Shown: piece after piece, positions 35,911 to 46,945 of the stretch
How positions within the stretch are numbered: the stretch's first letter is position 1
How the letters are laid out: the number at the start of each line of letters is the position of its first letter
DNA from: Aplectana chamaeleonis
Lineage: Eukaryota > Nematoda > Chromadorea > Rhabditida > Cosmocercidae
Direction of reading: 5' to 3'
DNA length: 64,000 nucleotides
NCBI GenBank assembly: GCA_029168955.1
Contig: JAPDOI010001524.1
Location: 1-64,000 of the forward strand
The notes under the pieces: model-generated
Told to the model about the DNA's origin: nothing
What the model saw: only the letters and a program-made list of their open reading frames with translations
Database searches by the model: none
Translations under genes and position numbers: made by a program

Positions 35911-36336
35911 TTATTGCAATTTACTGAACTTCCCGTGTATTCCAAATACTGTTGAATGTTCCTAGTTAAAGGCAAAGTACAGTACACCCTCAGACATGAA
36001 TTTTGTGAATTGTACGTAAATGTGTAGCAGGCCCCTCCCGTATAGTACGTGCCAAAAACGAGATCTCAATTCCTTCAAATAAGCGAGATATAAGTGAACT
36101 CCACAGGCCCGACCTCCTTCGCTCACCACCACGGGCCACGCCCCTTCGAGATCTCCGAACTCGATAGCGGCTGGATGGATGGATGAATTCTCAACAAGTC
36201 GTCGTTCTTCAGTACATTGACGGACTGTCTCCTTATCTTGGCTCGCTCTCGCGCAACGATCGAGAATGAAAAGAAATATAGGACTGAGACAACTCGTCCA
36301 CTATTCTTTTTACCATTTGAATATAGGCATCTTTAA

Positions 36337-37283
36337 AGGCAGTGTTCACGATAAAAAATGTGTTTCAGTTTCCACTTGGAATGGGTTGTGGAGGGGCACA
36401 CTGTAACGCCAACGTCGAAAGAACGCATGAAAACGAGCCAGGAAGAGCCCCAAAAGAGCCCGAATTTGCCACTTCGAGCGCAAGGCAAACTCCAAAAGCG
36501 CAAGGCCCACCCTCCGATGAACAAATCAAAACCCGAGATCGTGAGATGAGCGATGGTTTCCGATCAATAGTCCCGTTCTTCCCTTCATTCTCAACTTCTC
36601 TCTTTACTCAGGTCATCTCGCATACATCGGCTGCAAAAGACGGAAGTTACAAGCCTCGGACGATCGTCCACCATGCTTCCTTAGCTCAACTTTTAAAGGC
36701 AGCAGACACGCTCGAAAAAGTTATTGAGATAACTACATCAGTGGAGTCATGCAGGCCCTAGAAGAGCCCTCACGAAGTTGTAAGCATTAAAAACGATTGC
36801 AAATGACCGTATTTGAGCCGTAGTCAGTCACAAAATCATCCTTGCTCCACCCATCGATACGGGCTCCGCCCCTCCGAACAGGTATTCAATGCTCGATTGC
36901 GGACACTTTAGATTACTTTTTAGGCTTCTAACGGCGTAAGCGTTCCAGAAAGGGCCGTACGAGTACATTAGCGTCATTATCCCAACAAATTTGTTGCTAG
37001 CTCCGCTATTTCAGCCAGTGCCGTACAACTCGTCCATTTCTGGGCCAATATAGAACGTACCGTTATATCTTAATTTCCGTCGATTTGTTGTCGTCTTTTT
37101 CGGTATTTCTGAATACTAACAGCTTCAGACCTTCAGTTTAATCCATAAAATTGATATCATTTTTGAGCGTGCCTGCTAACTTTAAGAGACCACAACTCCG
37201 TTTCCAGAAGGTCTTGTACGATTCCTACCGTTTTCAAGATAGGTGGAAGAAGAGAATAACGATGTCTATCGTGAACACTGCCT
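36337..37283. mobile_element. TTAA-flanked element, family C, copy 1, nested in F1
   Basis: TTAA at 36333-36336 and 37284-37287; the ends are AGGCAGTGTTCACGAT and its inverted form. Without D1 it is about 460 bp and aligns with C2 (48879-49374, reverse) and with the right part of C3 (49923-50408). The 139-codon plus-strand frame at 36342-36761 is just element sequence; the same region in C2 and C3 is interrupted differently. F copy 2 retains the equivalent site without C. Confidence 0.85.
36697..37181. mobile_element. TTAA-flanked element, family D, copy 1, nested in C1
   Basis: 485 bp between TTAA at 36693-36696 and 37182-37185. The left end is AGGCAGCAGACACGCTC and the right end GAGCGTGCCTGCTAACT, a diverged inverted pair. 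C3 shows the uninterrupted site (around CAATCTTTGAGGGACCATAA near 50275). Family D copy 2 is next door at 37625-38086. No coding capacity. Confidence 0.8.
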
Positions 37284-37624
37284 TTAATGAGTCATAACTC
37301 TGTTAATAGGGGGTATTGCACGGTTTCAGAGATACCACTGTGATCAGCGTGCGAGTCTCTCCAAGACCAGCACAAAAACTGAAAAATTATTTTCTGGGGG
37401 CACTGTTCCTTTAATCTCAGCACACACAAAATCTGTTAGGATTGAAAGGAGATTTGAACCCTCTAATAAGAGCAAAATGATGTCATTCGCTGATATTCCA
37501 AAAAAATCACATTTGGGTTTGAAAAAACTTGTGAAAAAAAACTGAAACTCGTTATACAGGGTAGAGAAGTCAGCAACTGCAGACCTTTCTACCTCGTAGA
37601 ACGAGCCCGGTCCCAAAAGATTGA

Positions 37625-38086
37625 ATGAAGCAGACACGCTCAAAGAAGTTGCTTAGGTACGTTACTGGGGTGTATGGTCCCCAGTAGAGCGCTCACGCCG
37701 TTGAAAGCGTCAAAAACGAGTCAAAACTACTAAATTTGAGCACGTCGAAGTCGAAAAAATTCGTTAGCTCCGCCCTCCTACAAGAAATTTTCGTTTGAAC
37801 ACGATATCTTTGGCTAGTTTTTGATGCTTCCAACGAGGTCAGCGTTCTGGTACAAGCTGTAAAAGTCTATCGGCTTCGATATCCGAGCTGTTTTAAAGGG
37901 TAATATTCGCTGCTTCAACTGCGCGCGGTGCAACTCGTCCACTTTCACCCCATACCAAAAACAATCTTTACTCTTCTATCTGCATTCAGTTTTCGTTAGT
38001 TTTATCGTTAACTTTCCATACAATCAGCTCCAAACCTTCGATTTATGCCATAAAAATAATACTATGTTTGAGTGCGTCTGCTGCCT
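37625..38086. mobile_element. Family D element, copy 2, flanked by TTGA
   Basis: The left end reads ATGAAGCAGACACGCTC and the right end GAGTGCGTCTGCTGCCT. Direct flanks are TTGA at 37621-37624 and 38087-38090. It aligns with D1 over its length at moderate identity (for example CAACTCGTCCA.TTTC and AAAAACGA.T.CAAA blocks). TTGA on both sides suggests that a variant target was duplicated. 37415-37620 between F1 and D2 has no recognised content. Confidence 0.7.
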
Positions 38087-38105
38087 TTGAATTTATGTAA
38101 GTACC

Positions 38106-40017
38106 ATGGGCAAGATCAAGCTTATTAGTATTTCTTTTGCCATCGATCACTTTTCAAAAAAAAACAACAAAATGCCCAGAATCTTTTTTGGGGAAATGAT
38201 CGATAATTGGCAGAATAAACGTCGTCCCTTCATCATTCAGTTAGCGAGCCGCACTCAGATTTTCAAAGCAGATCATAGGGAAGCAGCACTTTATGCGCGA
38301 CGAAAGCAACTGAAAATGCCTTTTTGGCAAGAAGTCTGTATTAGCGAGAAGGTAAATCAACATTTTACATGATAGAAAAACTTTGCTGTTGGAAAGAAAG
38401 ATTCCCAAAGAAAAAAGAAAACTCTTAACCAGGCAAGGTAAATTGGCGTAATCCAGCACCCCAATTACACCCATTTTCTACGTCTTTCAAGTAACTCTTC
38501 CTTTACATTTACCTCGAATATGACGAGATCAATCCCTCTTTCTCAAGTTCTATGTTTACCAGGCTGTTTCTTTCTTGTCCAATTGTGAACATTCTTGTTC
38601 ATAGACGGCCATTTCGCATTTCTTTCACCTACACATCCTTCCTTATTTTATCGCCCTACAATTCCTGTCATAAGTATACACCTTGACAAACCTTCAGGAA
38701 AATACGTGTTTCTCTCGCAAATATTTGGTTCCTCAAATGGCATCAATAGACCAGCCGAAATCGTGCAACATCCAATCATGCCAAAAGATTCCTGTTTCCC
38801 TCGTGAAAATTCATAGTTCCCCGAAAGTGCCGGCTATTCGCAGCGGACCGTCTTGTCTCCTAGGCTCCGATCACTACCCAATCCCTAATTTTTAATAGAA
38901 AAGACGACAGTCTGCCCTATCGTGAACGCTGCTTTTAGGTGAAGCGGTCACGACCAAATGCAGCTCAACAATTCTTCCTGCAAACTATCTCATATATATT
39001 CGAAGCTATTTTTTCCAGTGATTGTTGAACTAAAGTGCTAAAAGCAATTATGAGTGGAGGACGAAAATGAGCGCTCTCATGACTTGCTCCCAAAGCCCCA
39101 ATTTTTCGAAGCCCCGGTTTTTCGATTAACAAGGATTTCACCACCGAAAATCGCTGATGGTGAACTGCTCGAAAAGCTTCTATCAATTTTGAAACGCAAA
39201 CCAAAAAGCCGTAATAAGTCACAGGCCACCCTTTGAGGTGACCAGCTGGAGTTGGTAGTCGCGACAATAGAACGAGTAAAAACGCCTTTTCCTGAAAACA
39301 AAGAAGAAAAATTTCTATGATACTTGATAATGCATGTTAAAGGCCGTAACAATCAGTTGAGAAAAAAGCAACGAGTCATTTAGTGGCCTGGTGATGTTCA
39401 TATCCGTTGAGTGCGACTTCTTGGAGTGAGCAGCTGCCAGCATTTTCGGAGGACGCGCAAAGGTTGGTGACTCTCTCATAAGGAGACGACCGAAAAAAGG
39501 GAAGAAATCGTCTCGTTCTAGATCTTTTCCCACCACATTTTCTCAGGTGGTCCCGCTAGCATTGTGTTTTTTCTTCCCTGATCCGAAAATTACAGGTGGC
39601 ACTCTCGATGAGAGCTGCCCAACCGCATTCAAACACATTTGGAAACCAAGGAGATCAACACTTTCTGTCGGTAAGAAGTTTGCCTACCAAGAGCCGGTCA
39701 ACGAATCCGTTCCGCAGTGTAAACTCTCTTCAGCCGGCGAAAAAAAGTTACCGGAAAAGTTCAATGAGGCGTGGTATACTCCAAATATTTCGGCGAAGAG
39801 TCTGCGCACGAGCTACAGTCGAATCGATACTTCGCTTTCCTTGTTTTACGGATCGATTGAATTCCCGCCACGATGGAAATTGTTCGATACGATGTATTGT
39901 ATCATATCTCAAGAAAGACGCGATGTTATATCGCTATCTTGTGAGCGGAGCGGTGGTTTCTCCATTTCTACTATTGTGTGTGGAGATTGCCAGGATCTCG
40001 CAGTCTTTCCGCCATAG
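38106..40017 (+). other. Unrecognised stretch with possible exon-like frames
   Basis: Three plus-strand frames have protein-like composition. 38106-38372 (MPRIFFGEMIDNWQNKRRPF...) has a possible splice donor GAAG|GTAAAT at about 38351. 38683-38895 ends CLLGSDHYPIPNF. 39547-40017 (156 codons) contains KKLPEKFNEAWYTPNISAK and follows a TTACAG|G acceptor-like site at 39595. I recognise no domain, and overlapping frames on the other strand are nearly as long. A right end of the TTAA family (ATCGTGAACGCTGCTTTTA) lies at about 38919-38937. A low-expression host gene or an unknown element remnant are equally possible. Confidence 0.2.
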
Positions 40018-41005
40018 CTCCGTACTCTTATCGGCACTATCCAAGACGGGAGGGGGGGGGCGCTCAGGATTCAAGTCAGAAATGAAGTGATCCACCGATC
40101 GGTAACGCTACCAGTCGAAGTCTTTCTATAGAATTTCAATAGCAACATTGCTTGACAGAGCAATATCAAGCATTTTTCATAGGGTTTTTTGTTCATTTCT
40201 ATGGGTAAATCTTGGGTGCCCCCCCCGTCTAGGATAGAGCCCTCTTATCATCTCAGCCCTACCAGAAACCGAAGGGATTTTATCCATGAACAATCGTGGG
40301 GTATTCTCTCTGAGAGCCTGGGCTTGAGGTTTTGTATGACCTTGCGGTTGAAACGCGGCACTAAGGACCTTCACATCAAGTTGCTCCCTTCGAGTCGGAA
40401 TACTTGCAGGTTTCCCCTACTGCTGCATAGGGTAGCAAGATAGGTTTTTATGCCCCACTAGTTGCACCAGCATGCTGCTTCCTAACGGAGCTTTCCCACT
40501 CCAATTCTTGCCCAAGGTGCTTCAGTTTTCGCTCCAAACTTCTGCGCTTCAATAGTGCCACACTTTTGCTGTCGATAACACTCACCAAAAGGTCACGAAG
40601 AACCTCATTCCACAAGTACCAGAGTGAATGGCTTCCAAGGAGCATGATAATCCATCAACCGACATTATAACACGGCTATAAATGAGGTGGAGGTGTGTTT
40701 ATTTACACTTATCATGTCTATTGGGTTACGGTGGATGAAATCTGCGGTTTGAGTTTTATAATTTTGTCATGAACATCGATAAAGTGATGTCACGTGAGAT
40801 TTCTGCGCCGCGGCTACCCCCCCCCATCCAGTGATCGACGATATACATGTGTTATCACTTCGACAGTCATGTTTTAACGTTAGGAGCCGATCGGGTCCCC
40901 GAAGTTCTACACCGCTGTTCGGGGGGCACTCAGAACTGAAGTGAAGAATGGAGCGATACCGCTTTCAGAAATCGATGTCATTCCTTGGGATTTCTAGAAG
41001 ATAAC
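40018..41005. other. Unassigned sequence with G/C homopolymer runs
   Basis: No gene or repeat unit is recognised. Runs of eight or more G or C occur near 40052, 40216 and 40816. The block GTGATAACG-like and CCCCCC words recur near 41660-41770. Confidence 0.4.
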
Positions 41006-41655
41006 GGGCTGTAGTAAACCCCCTCAAAATGAAGTTAAGATGGTCTTAAACGATCGTATGAAGAAATGTTGGAATGATCTGTAAGATTATCTTGATGATA
41101 TGGTGAAGGATATGAATCTCATCTGTAAGCGCATCATTCAGATGATGAACATTTTTAAGATGATGCTAATTTCATCAGGTTAGCTGAACTTCTACAGATC
41201 ATCTGGACAGAGAAAACCGAGAGAGCACGCACTCCCGCAGAAGCTCGTCTTATCTTTAAGAGTAACCCCGGAGCGCCTCTTATTCTTCAGATGAAATACC
41301 AGTTATCATTATCAGCTATCACAAAACAACAAACATCTCATTTCATTCATTGGGAACGAAAGCATGGATTTGGTCGATTAGAGAATGACCACCTGCAAAA
41401 TGAGGTCCGGCTTTTCTTATTCTCACACGTATAATCATGTGTTATCATATCATGAATATGCGAGGACGACCGCTTTAGGGCGAATCACCGCTAATGAAAT
41501 GAATACGGGCCTAAGATCAGCGACCAGTTGTGACTGATAGCGATAATTATGAATCAATACGGAATTAAGATAATCTGAAACTTGTCTGGAAGAATATCGG
41601 ACCATCTTATCGGAATAATATCAGATCATCTGATAGGGGTGGTTTACTACAGCCC
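41006..41655. mobile_element. 650-bp TIR element
   Basis: Inverted ends GGGCTGTAGTAAACC at 41006 and GGTTTACTACAGCCC ending at 41655 match exactly. AAC lies directly outside both ends (41003-41005 and 41656-41658), a possible 3-bp duplication. The interior is AT-rich with repeated AGATGAT/ATCATCT words and holds no recognised frame. The superfamily is unclear; 3-bp duplications occur in PIF/Harbinger, which usually target TWA. Confidence 0.75.
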
Positions 41656-41814
41656 AACGAGTGATAACGTTATCACATTTTCGATGACGTAAGAATTTTC
41701 CGTTTTCATGGATGAAACTTGAGTGCCCCTCCCCCCGAATTAGTTTTGCTCCCCTGCCCCCCCCCCGACCAGGAAAGCAAAACCGCAGACCAGAATATCG
41801 GAAGCCTTGGGATG

Positions 41815-41910
41815 GCATGTTGTCTATGTTTCGCCCTCTCTCCGCACAAGCATGCGAGGGAGCAGAGTGAATTTGGCTTGAAACCAGAGGATAGCTAGAA
41901 GCGGAGCTCG
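41815..41910 (+). repeat. Dispersed repeat L, partial copy
   Basis: Contains CTCTCTCCGCACAAGCATGC, GAGGGAGCAGAGTGAATTTG and AACCAGAGGATA, matching 43305-43425 (plus strand) and 62745-62875 (minus strand). Non-coding. Confidence 0.55.
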
Positions 41911-42157
41911 AAGCGACTGGCATGGAGGTCGTAATGTGCCCTGTTCGCAACCTTATCCGTTTTCACATTGAAAATTCAAGAAAAGTTTTTCAACTTAAAT
42001 CCTATTGATAAAATTGAGCTATCCCGAAGTCTCATGTGTACTTGTTGGTTTCTTCTAAGATCAATTGAGACCTTCTTTGAAAATCACCTTTTATTGGCAA
42101 TAGTTCGGTGTATAACACCTTATCAAGCCTGTAATGTTTCAAATATGCAGCAAGTAT

Positions 42158-42760
42158 CTACTCAGAACGTCGGAGGGCCGCGCCCCCGTACCCACCACTC
42201 AGCGAGGCGGGGCCCTCTCCGCGCCTGGCGCCCTACAGGTCCCCGCCCCAGCCCCATGACTCATTATTGCCGCGACGCCCGGACATCAGAGCAAAAGGGC
42301 GCGGGGCCCGGGCAGATCATCTCCACGTTGTCATCGCTTCAATGATTGACTCCTTCTATAATGATATCCGGGAACCACCTCTCCCACACCCTGGGCGAGG
42401 TGCTATACCCTTCTCCAAAATTTTCCAAACCCCACGATGGGTGTCCCCTTCAAGTCTAATCATTACCCCGCATAGTGCGCGATGATGTAAGTACTTACAC
42501 AGTGTTGCCTGCAGGTAAGTCACCATAAAATTTTGCTCCGTATGTGGCACGGGATTGATTCTGGCGTTCAACGTATCATGCGATTTGCCCGAGCGAACAT
42601 GTTTTCCTCTGTTCTGAATTTTCTCTGCAGGACCAAGCTAACGAAATTTGGTGGCGCCCCCGCCCCGCGCCTATTGATTCTCCTCTCGCAAAACATGGCC
42701 CCCGCCGCTCGCCCTTGGTCGGAAATTCCCGGGGGCACGGCCCTCCGACGCTCTGAGTAG
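42158..42760. mobile_element. 603-bp GC-rich TIR element
   Basis: The ends CTACTCAGA.CGTCGGAGGG and CCCTCCGACG.TCTGAGTAG form an inverted pair extending through the GGGCCG.GCCCCCG block, about 30 bp with two differences. The subterminal zones are very GC-rich (GGGGCCC, GCCCCCGCC) while the middle is ordinary. No clear target duplication is seen and no protein is encoded. Confidence 0.7.
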
Positions 42761-44589
42761 CAGGGTGGTAGAAAACAATGCAAAGTACTATCCAAGCGAG
42801 TCGCAAAGCCGATTAGTGCGGTCTACAAAAACCCTTTTTGAAGTTGGCAAAATCAACGGCGCTGACAAGCTCACCCTCTACGAGATCCCGATTCTATTGG
42901 ATAAAGCAGCAGTTCTGGTGTGTGCAAATGTTAAGGGTTTCCTCAATGGATACTGTCATGTGATAAGGCGCATTGCATCTATCATCTCATCCCTGTTGTT
43001 GATTTGGGGAGCCAGGTGCTTTATCTCCGGTGCTTCCAGTCTTTTCCTTTCCTGAGGAGCTTCCACTGAGCAGTGTAGAACTGTTGCTTTCAAATGCGGA
43101 GGGCTTTACAAGGCATGGTAAAGTAAACGATGTCTTGAAAAACCATTATTGGGGTACGCGTTTGGGTTTCTGATAGCTCTTTGGTGTTCATCAAGCCGCT
43201 TGTATCTCAGGAAGTCGGAGCTCGCCAATCGCGCCCATTTCGGGCCTCGCTCGCCACCCGCTCACCTCTCATTTGAAAGCGCTCGCCACCCGCTACCCCC
43301 TCTTCCTCGCTCGCGTCTGCGTGCGTCTCCTTCTCCCCACACTTTTGCTGTCTCTGCGATCGCTCCGAACAAGCGCACGAGGGAACAGAGTAAATTTGGC
43401 TCGGAACCAGAGGATAAGTGCACAAATAAGCATAAGCTAAGTTGTGTTCAGACGAGTCGGTCTTCTGACGGACAACTCGTCCATCGAGCTCACTTCAGAA
43501 GTTTCAACCCCTCCCCGAAATCCACGAGCAGCCCACGCACTGGACGAGTTACACTCCGCAGCCGCAGTGAAGGTTACCGGCGAGTAAATATTCATAGCCG
43601 CTGAACCTGCCTACCCACCTCATAGTGTGCCACTGACCCCCGGAGAAGAGCGGCTTGCGGATAAGATCTCCCCGCTCTTCGATTTTATGTACATATCACT
43701 ATAAATAGATTATCGTGAACTAAAAAACGAGAAAAGCGAGTGGGGTTCGGGGAAGGCCCACGCTGTGGTGAAATGGAGGGGGGGGGGTAGATGCATGGTC
43801 AGGCCCTGCTATGACGAAAGGAAGGTGACGAAAGGTTCAAAACTCTGATGTTTCCGAAGAAGCTAACTGATTATTGAAACAGTTCAATACCTGAACTCTC
43901 CAAACTTGGAACGGTTTAATAATTGAACTCCCCAAATGATTACAATATTCGAAATAAAGAATTAGTGAATTTCCGGAGTGAACTCCATATACAAGAAAAG
44001 AGCTCCTTGGCTATGCTTTTGTTCCGTTTTCCTCCTCTGCAGCTCGCCACGAAGATATTTTCAGTAGAAAAAAATCTGTTACATCACTGGCTGGATAATT
44101 TGAATATTTGATCGATATGAGCACCCTGGTTTCCGTTGAGATTTAGAAAAATGTGATCTCGTTAATGAGAAATATGGCTCTATTTGTTATAATTCAATCA
44201 GAAGAAACACTCGAAGTTCTGAGATTTCTTTATTAATTCAAAACTGACTGTAAAAAATCATTCTTGAAAATCCTGGACTCTCTGAAATTTTTAAAAATAT
44301 GTAGTGTTACTATGGAAAATAACCGGTGCCATCGCAGCAGAGGAGGGGGAGGGAGGCCCTATGATATCGCACATGGACACGCCCATTTTTTATGCCGCAA
44401 CGAGTTTTTTGATTTTGGAGTGGCAGAAAAACCCTGGGTTATTGTTTAAATTGCGCGGCGGCACGGAAAAATGAGCGTGGCCAAGTGCTTAACCACAACC
44501 CCCCCCTGCAGACGAAAATTCCGGATAAACGAAGCGAAAGTTCAAGAATGGCATGAATTTCAAGCGGAAGCCACATTCAATAGGTCGCC
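42761..44589. other. Unassigned sequence with dispersed repeat L at 43305-43425
   Basis: 43230-43300 has two CTCGCCACCCGCT blocks, shared with 44590-44800. 43305-43425 is the best copy of repeat L (GTGCGTCTCC, ACACTTTTGCTGTCTCTGCG, GAACAGAGTAAATTTGGCT). A ten-base G run lies at about 43778. No gene is recognised; the 96-codon frame at 42765-43055 has no known relatives. Confidence 0.4.
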
Positions 44590-44817
44590 ACCCGCTATCT
44601 TTCCGTCGGCGACCAGCGCTAGGCGAGCGCGCCGACGTGGTGTTGCGAGCGCGCCACCGTAATGTGGCGAGCGGGTGGCGAGCGCCAGCATGCCAGTGCT
44701 CGCCACACGCTACCATTCCGCTCGCGGGCCGCGCGAGGCGCTGCGCGCCGCCGGACTTTTGGTTAGCGGGTGGCGAGAGCCAACTTTCTGAGATAATGGC
44801 CTCATAGTCTAGCCAAC
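44590..44817. repeat. GC-rich repeat with GCGGGTGGCGAGCG words
   Basis: GGTCGCCACCCGCT, GCGAGCGGGTGGCGAGCG and GCGGGTGGCGAGAG occur in both orientations over ~200 bp, with GCGCGCC and CGCGCCGCCG words between them. Related blocks occur at 43230-43300. It abuts the truncated 3' side of the Penelope-like element. Confidence 0.55.
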
Positions 44818-45503
44818 GTAACTTTTCCCACAGCCTTCACGTGTGACAACATACACAGTACCACCTAGTTGGCAGATTTTCCGTTCTGTGCAGTATAAAC
44901 AGTTGCGTCTACCACACTTCTCTTCGTACATCCTTGATGACGTCAGGATTTCCTTCATATTAGGTGGTGGACGCAAAACAAGCTTCACAGGCAGGCACGA
45001 TGTTGCTCAAGATCCTGGCATGACCGTCATTCATATAAGGGAGCACTAAGGAGATTCCCTCCGCCACGTAGACGGAACACCACGAACTCGGTTCTGTTGA
45101 TGTGTATCTGTTTTCATCTAGAATTCTAACAATTTCGCCGTTCATCTCCAGAGATTCTCGAGAGCACAATTTCTGTTTCGTCTTCATCAGATTCCTTACA
45201 AAGTTCTTCTTCATGGAAAGTGGGTGTGCACTGCGAGAATGAAGCATGATGTTTTTTGACACGGGCTTCCTGTACCATATGTACTCCTTGATGCCATGCC
45301 TGATTCAGACCTCAGCGCTGAGAAATGTTAGGAATCCATTTTCACTAGGGAACTCTGCTGTGAACTGAATGTTCGCATCGTACGAAATCAAATTCCTGAG
45401 CATGGTGTGTAGACCGGGAGCAGCGGATCCTATGACAAACACATCGTCAAAATAGCGCTTCTAGAATAAGATCAACGTGTCCAAAGATCTTCTCTCTATT
45501 TCA
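44818..45503 (-). pseudogene. PLE reverse transcriptase, downstream half with GIY-YIG linker
   Basis: It begins NEIERRSLDTLILF, stop, KRYFDDVFVIG (YFDD catalytic block at about 45455-45443), then FTAEFPSENGFLTFLSAEV followed by a stop. IWYRKPVSKNIMLHSRSAHP and SMKKNFVRNLMKTKQKLCS match the 'YRKPT....HP.SHKR..V..L..RA..LCS' part of PLEs. After a frameshift near 44985 comes PPNMKEILTSSRMYEEKCG then RRNCLYC and GGTVYVV, the cysteine-bearing linker and start of the GIY-YIG domain, cut off at 44818. The reading frame YP|NEIERR joins across the miniature-element insertion. Confidence 0.85.
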
Positions 45504-45507
45504 TTAA

Positions 45508-45992
45508 AGGCAGTGTTCACGATGATTTTCGTTCCTGAGTTTTCCACTCAAAACGATGGTTTGGTCACCAAGAATTACCAAAATTATGAAGAAACGGCGA
45601 GAAACGCACTAAAACGCTTTATTTCAGTTAGATTATTTCCTGGTCTGGACTAGTTGTCCGGTTGTATGATCATGTTATCGGTGGTTGTCACGGGTGAAAA
45701 ATGGGGTTAATCGGAAACGGAAGAACATTTTTTTGCAAAACAGTATTAGTTAGGGTGCGAAGCAAAGAACTGAGCAGCAGTAAGTGAAGAATTTCAGTGC
45801 ACGGACCCACAAGAGATTTCAGTGCCACCACAAACAGTTCCAGTGAGAGTAAAAAGGCGGGGTGAGAGTAAAGGATTTCGTGCCCTTCTGATGCGCTTTT
45901 CTCGATTTCTTCGTCATTTCAGTTCTGCCCGGAGGCAAAACAATCGATTTATCCATTTATCTCAAAATTGAAGATTATCGTGAACACTGCCT
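45508..45992 (-). mobile_element. TTAA-flanked family A element, copy 1
   Basis: 485 bp between TTAA at 45504-45507 and 45993-45996, with ends AGGCAGTGTTCACGATGATT and AATCTTCAATTTTGAG-type subterminus then ATCGTGAACACTGCCT inverted. It is tandem with copy 2 in the same orientation and opposite to copies 3 and 4 (52108-53157, 56578-57059). Diagnostic words: GAGTTTTCCACTCAAAACGA, GTGAGAGTAAA and AACAATCGAT. It lies in the PLE reverse transcriptase. Confidence 0.88.
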
Positions 45993-45996
45993 TTAA

Positions 45997-46480
45997 AGGC
46001 AGTGTTCTCGATGATTTTCGTTCCCGAGTTTTCCACTCAAAACAATGCGTTGGCAACCAAGTGTTGCGAAAAATACGAAGAAACGGCGGGAAACGAACTA
46101 AAACGTCTTATTTCAGTGACATTATTCCCTGTCCTCGACTAGTTGTCCGATTGGATGAACATGTAACCGATGGTTGCCACTGGTGAAAAATGGGGCTAAT
46201 CAAAAATGGAAAAATATTTTAGGCATAACAGTACTAGTTAGGGTCCGAAGGAAAGAGCGGAGCAACAGAGAGTAGCGAGTTGCAAAAGACGGGTCCACAA
46301 AAGATTTCATTGTCACAACGAACAGTTCCAGTGAGAGTAAAAAGGTGGGGTGAGAGTAAAGGATTTGGTGCCCTTCTGGGCCGTTTTTCTCGATTTCTTC
46401 GTCATTTCAGTTCTACCCAGGTGCCAAACAATCGATGTAGCAAATAATTTAAAAATTGAAGATTATCGTGAACACTGCCT
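45997..46480 (-). mobile_element. TTAA-flanked family A element, copy 2
   Basis: 484 bp, directly following copy 1 and sharing the TTAA at 45993-45996; the right TTAA at 46481-46484 is shared with element B1. It is similar to copy 1 throughout (GAAGAAACGGCGGGAAACG, GTTCCAGTGAGAGTAAAAAG), with substitutions showing that the two are independent copies and not a very recent duplication. Confidence 0.88.
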
Positions 46481-46484
46481 TTAA

Positions 46485-46945
46485 AGGCAGCATACACGCT
46501 CGTAAACGTGATTGAGATAACTATGGAAATAGAGTGGTATGGCCCAGATTACAACGCCTACTCATTTTGAAGTGTCAAAACCGACCCACAATGCCGCTAC
46601 ATGAGTTAGAAGTTGGCTCCGCCCTGTATTCTCACGCCCCCTGTATTTGTCCTTTTCCTGCAACGCAAGGTTGCTGGGTCATATTCACCGGTGGTACTGT
46701 TGGTAGATTGCCTAACAAGTGAACCACACACGTCACTGTCGTCGAAGATGACCCAACAACCCTTCGTTGGACGAAAAGGGCAAATACAGGGGGCGTGAAA
46801 ATACAGGGCGGGGCCAACTTCTAACTCATGTAGCGGCATGGTGGGTCGTTTTTCACACTTCAAATTGCGTAGGCATTATGTTGTAAGCCATACGGCTCGA
46901 TTCACGTTGTTATCCCAACCACGTTTACGAGCGTGTATGCTGCCT
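46485..46945. mobile_element. TTAA-flanked foldback element, family B, copy 1
   Basis: The ends AGGCAGCATACACGCTCGTA and its inverted form bound 461 bp. Flanks are TTAA at 46481-46484 and TTAG at 46946-46949. Most of the element is an inverted repeat with arms of about 180 bp (CATGAGTTAGAAGTTGG, GGGGGCGTGA and AACAACC words) and a ~60-bp centre with ATTGCCTAACAAGTGAACC. Both strands therefore give the same pseudo-peptide (PLHELEVG...HAPCICPF), which is not a gene. Confidence 0.88.

Larger units (their letters stand above)
35970..37410. mobile_element. TTAA-flanked element, family F, copy 1 (contains C1, which contains D1)
   Basis: Flanked by exact TTAA at 35966-35969 and 37411-37414. The left end is AGGCAAAGTACAGTAC and the right end GGCACTGTTCCT, an imperfect inverted pair of the AGGCA type. 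Without the nested C1 the element is about 490 bp and aligns in reverse complement with copy 2 (48026-51414 without its insertions), for example around AGGCCCGACCTCCTT and CTCTCGCGCAACGAT. No protein is encoded. Confidence 0.75.

Noticed and set aside
36342..36761. 139-codon frame as a gene
   Set aside because: It lies wholly in miniature element C1 and runs into nested D1; sister copies C2 and C3 do not keep it open.
38819..38895. SDHYPI-like ending (CLLGSDHYPIPNF) as a LINE endonuclease C-terminus
   Set aside because: Only the five- to six-residue word matches; no other endonuclease motif precedes it in any frame.
45508..46480. A1 and A2 as long terminal repeats of one retroelement
   Set aside because: They are directly adjacent with a shared TTAA and short inverted ends, with no internal coding region, so they are two DNA miniature elements.
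46534..46863. Similar short proteins on both strands (PLHELEVG...CICPF)
   Set aside because: They are the two arms of the family B foldback read in opposite directions.
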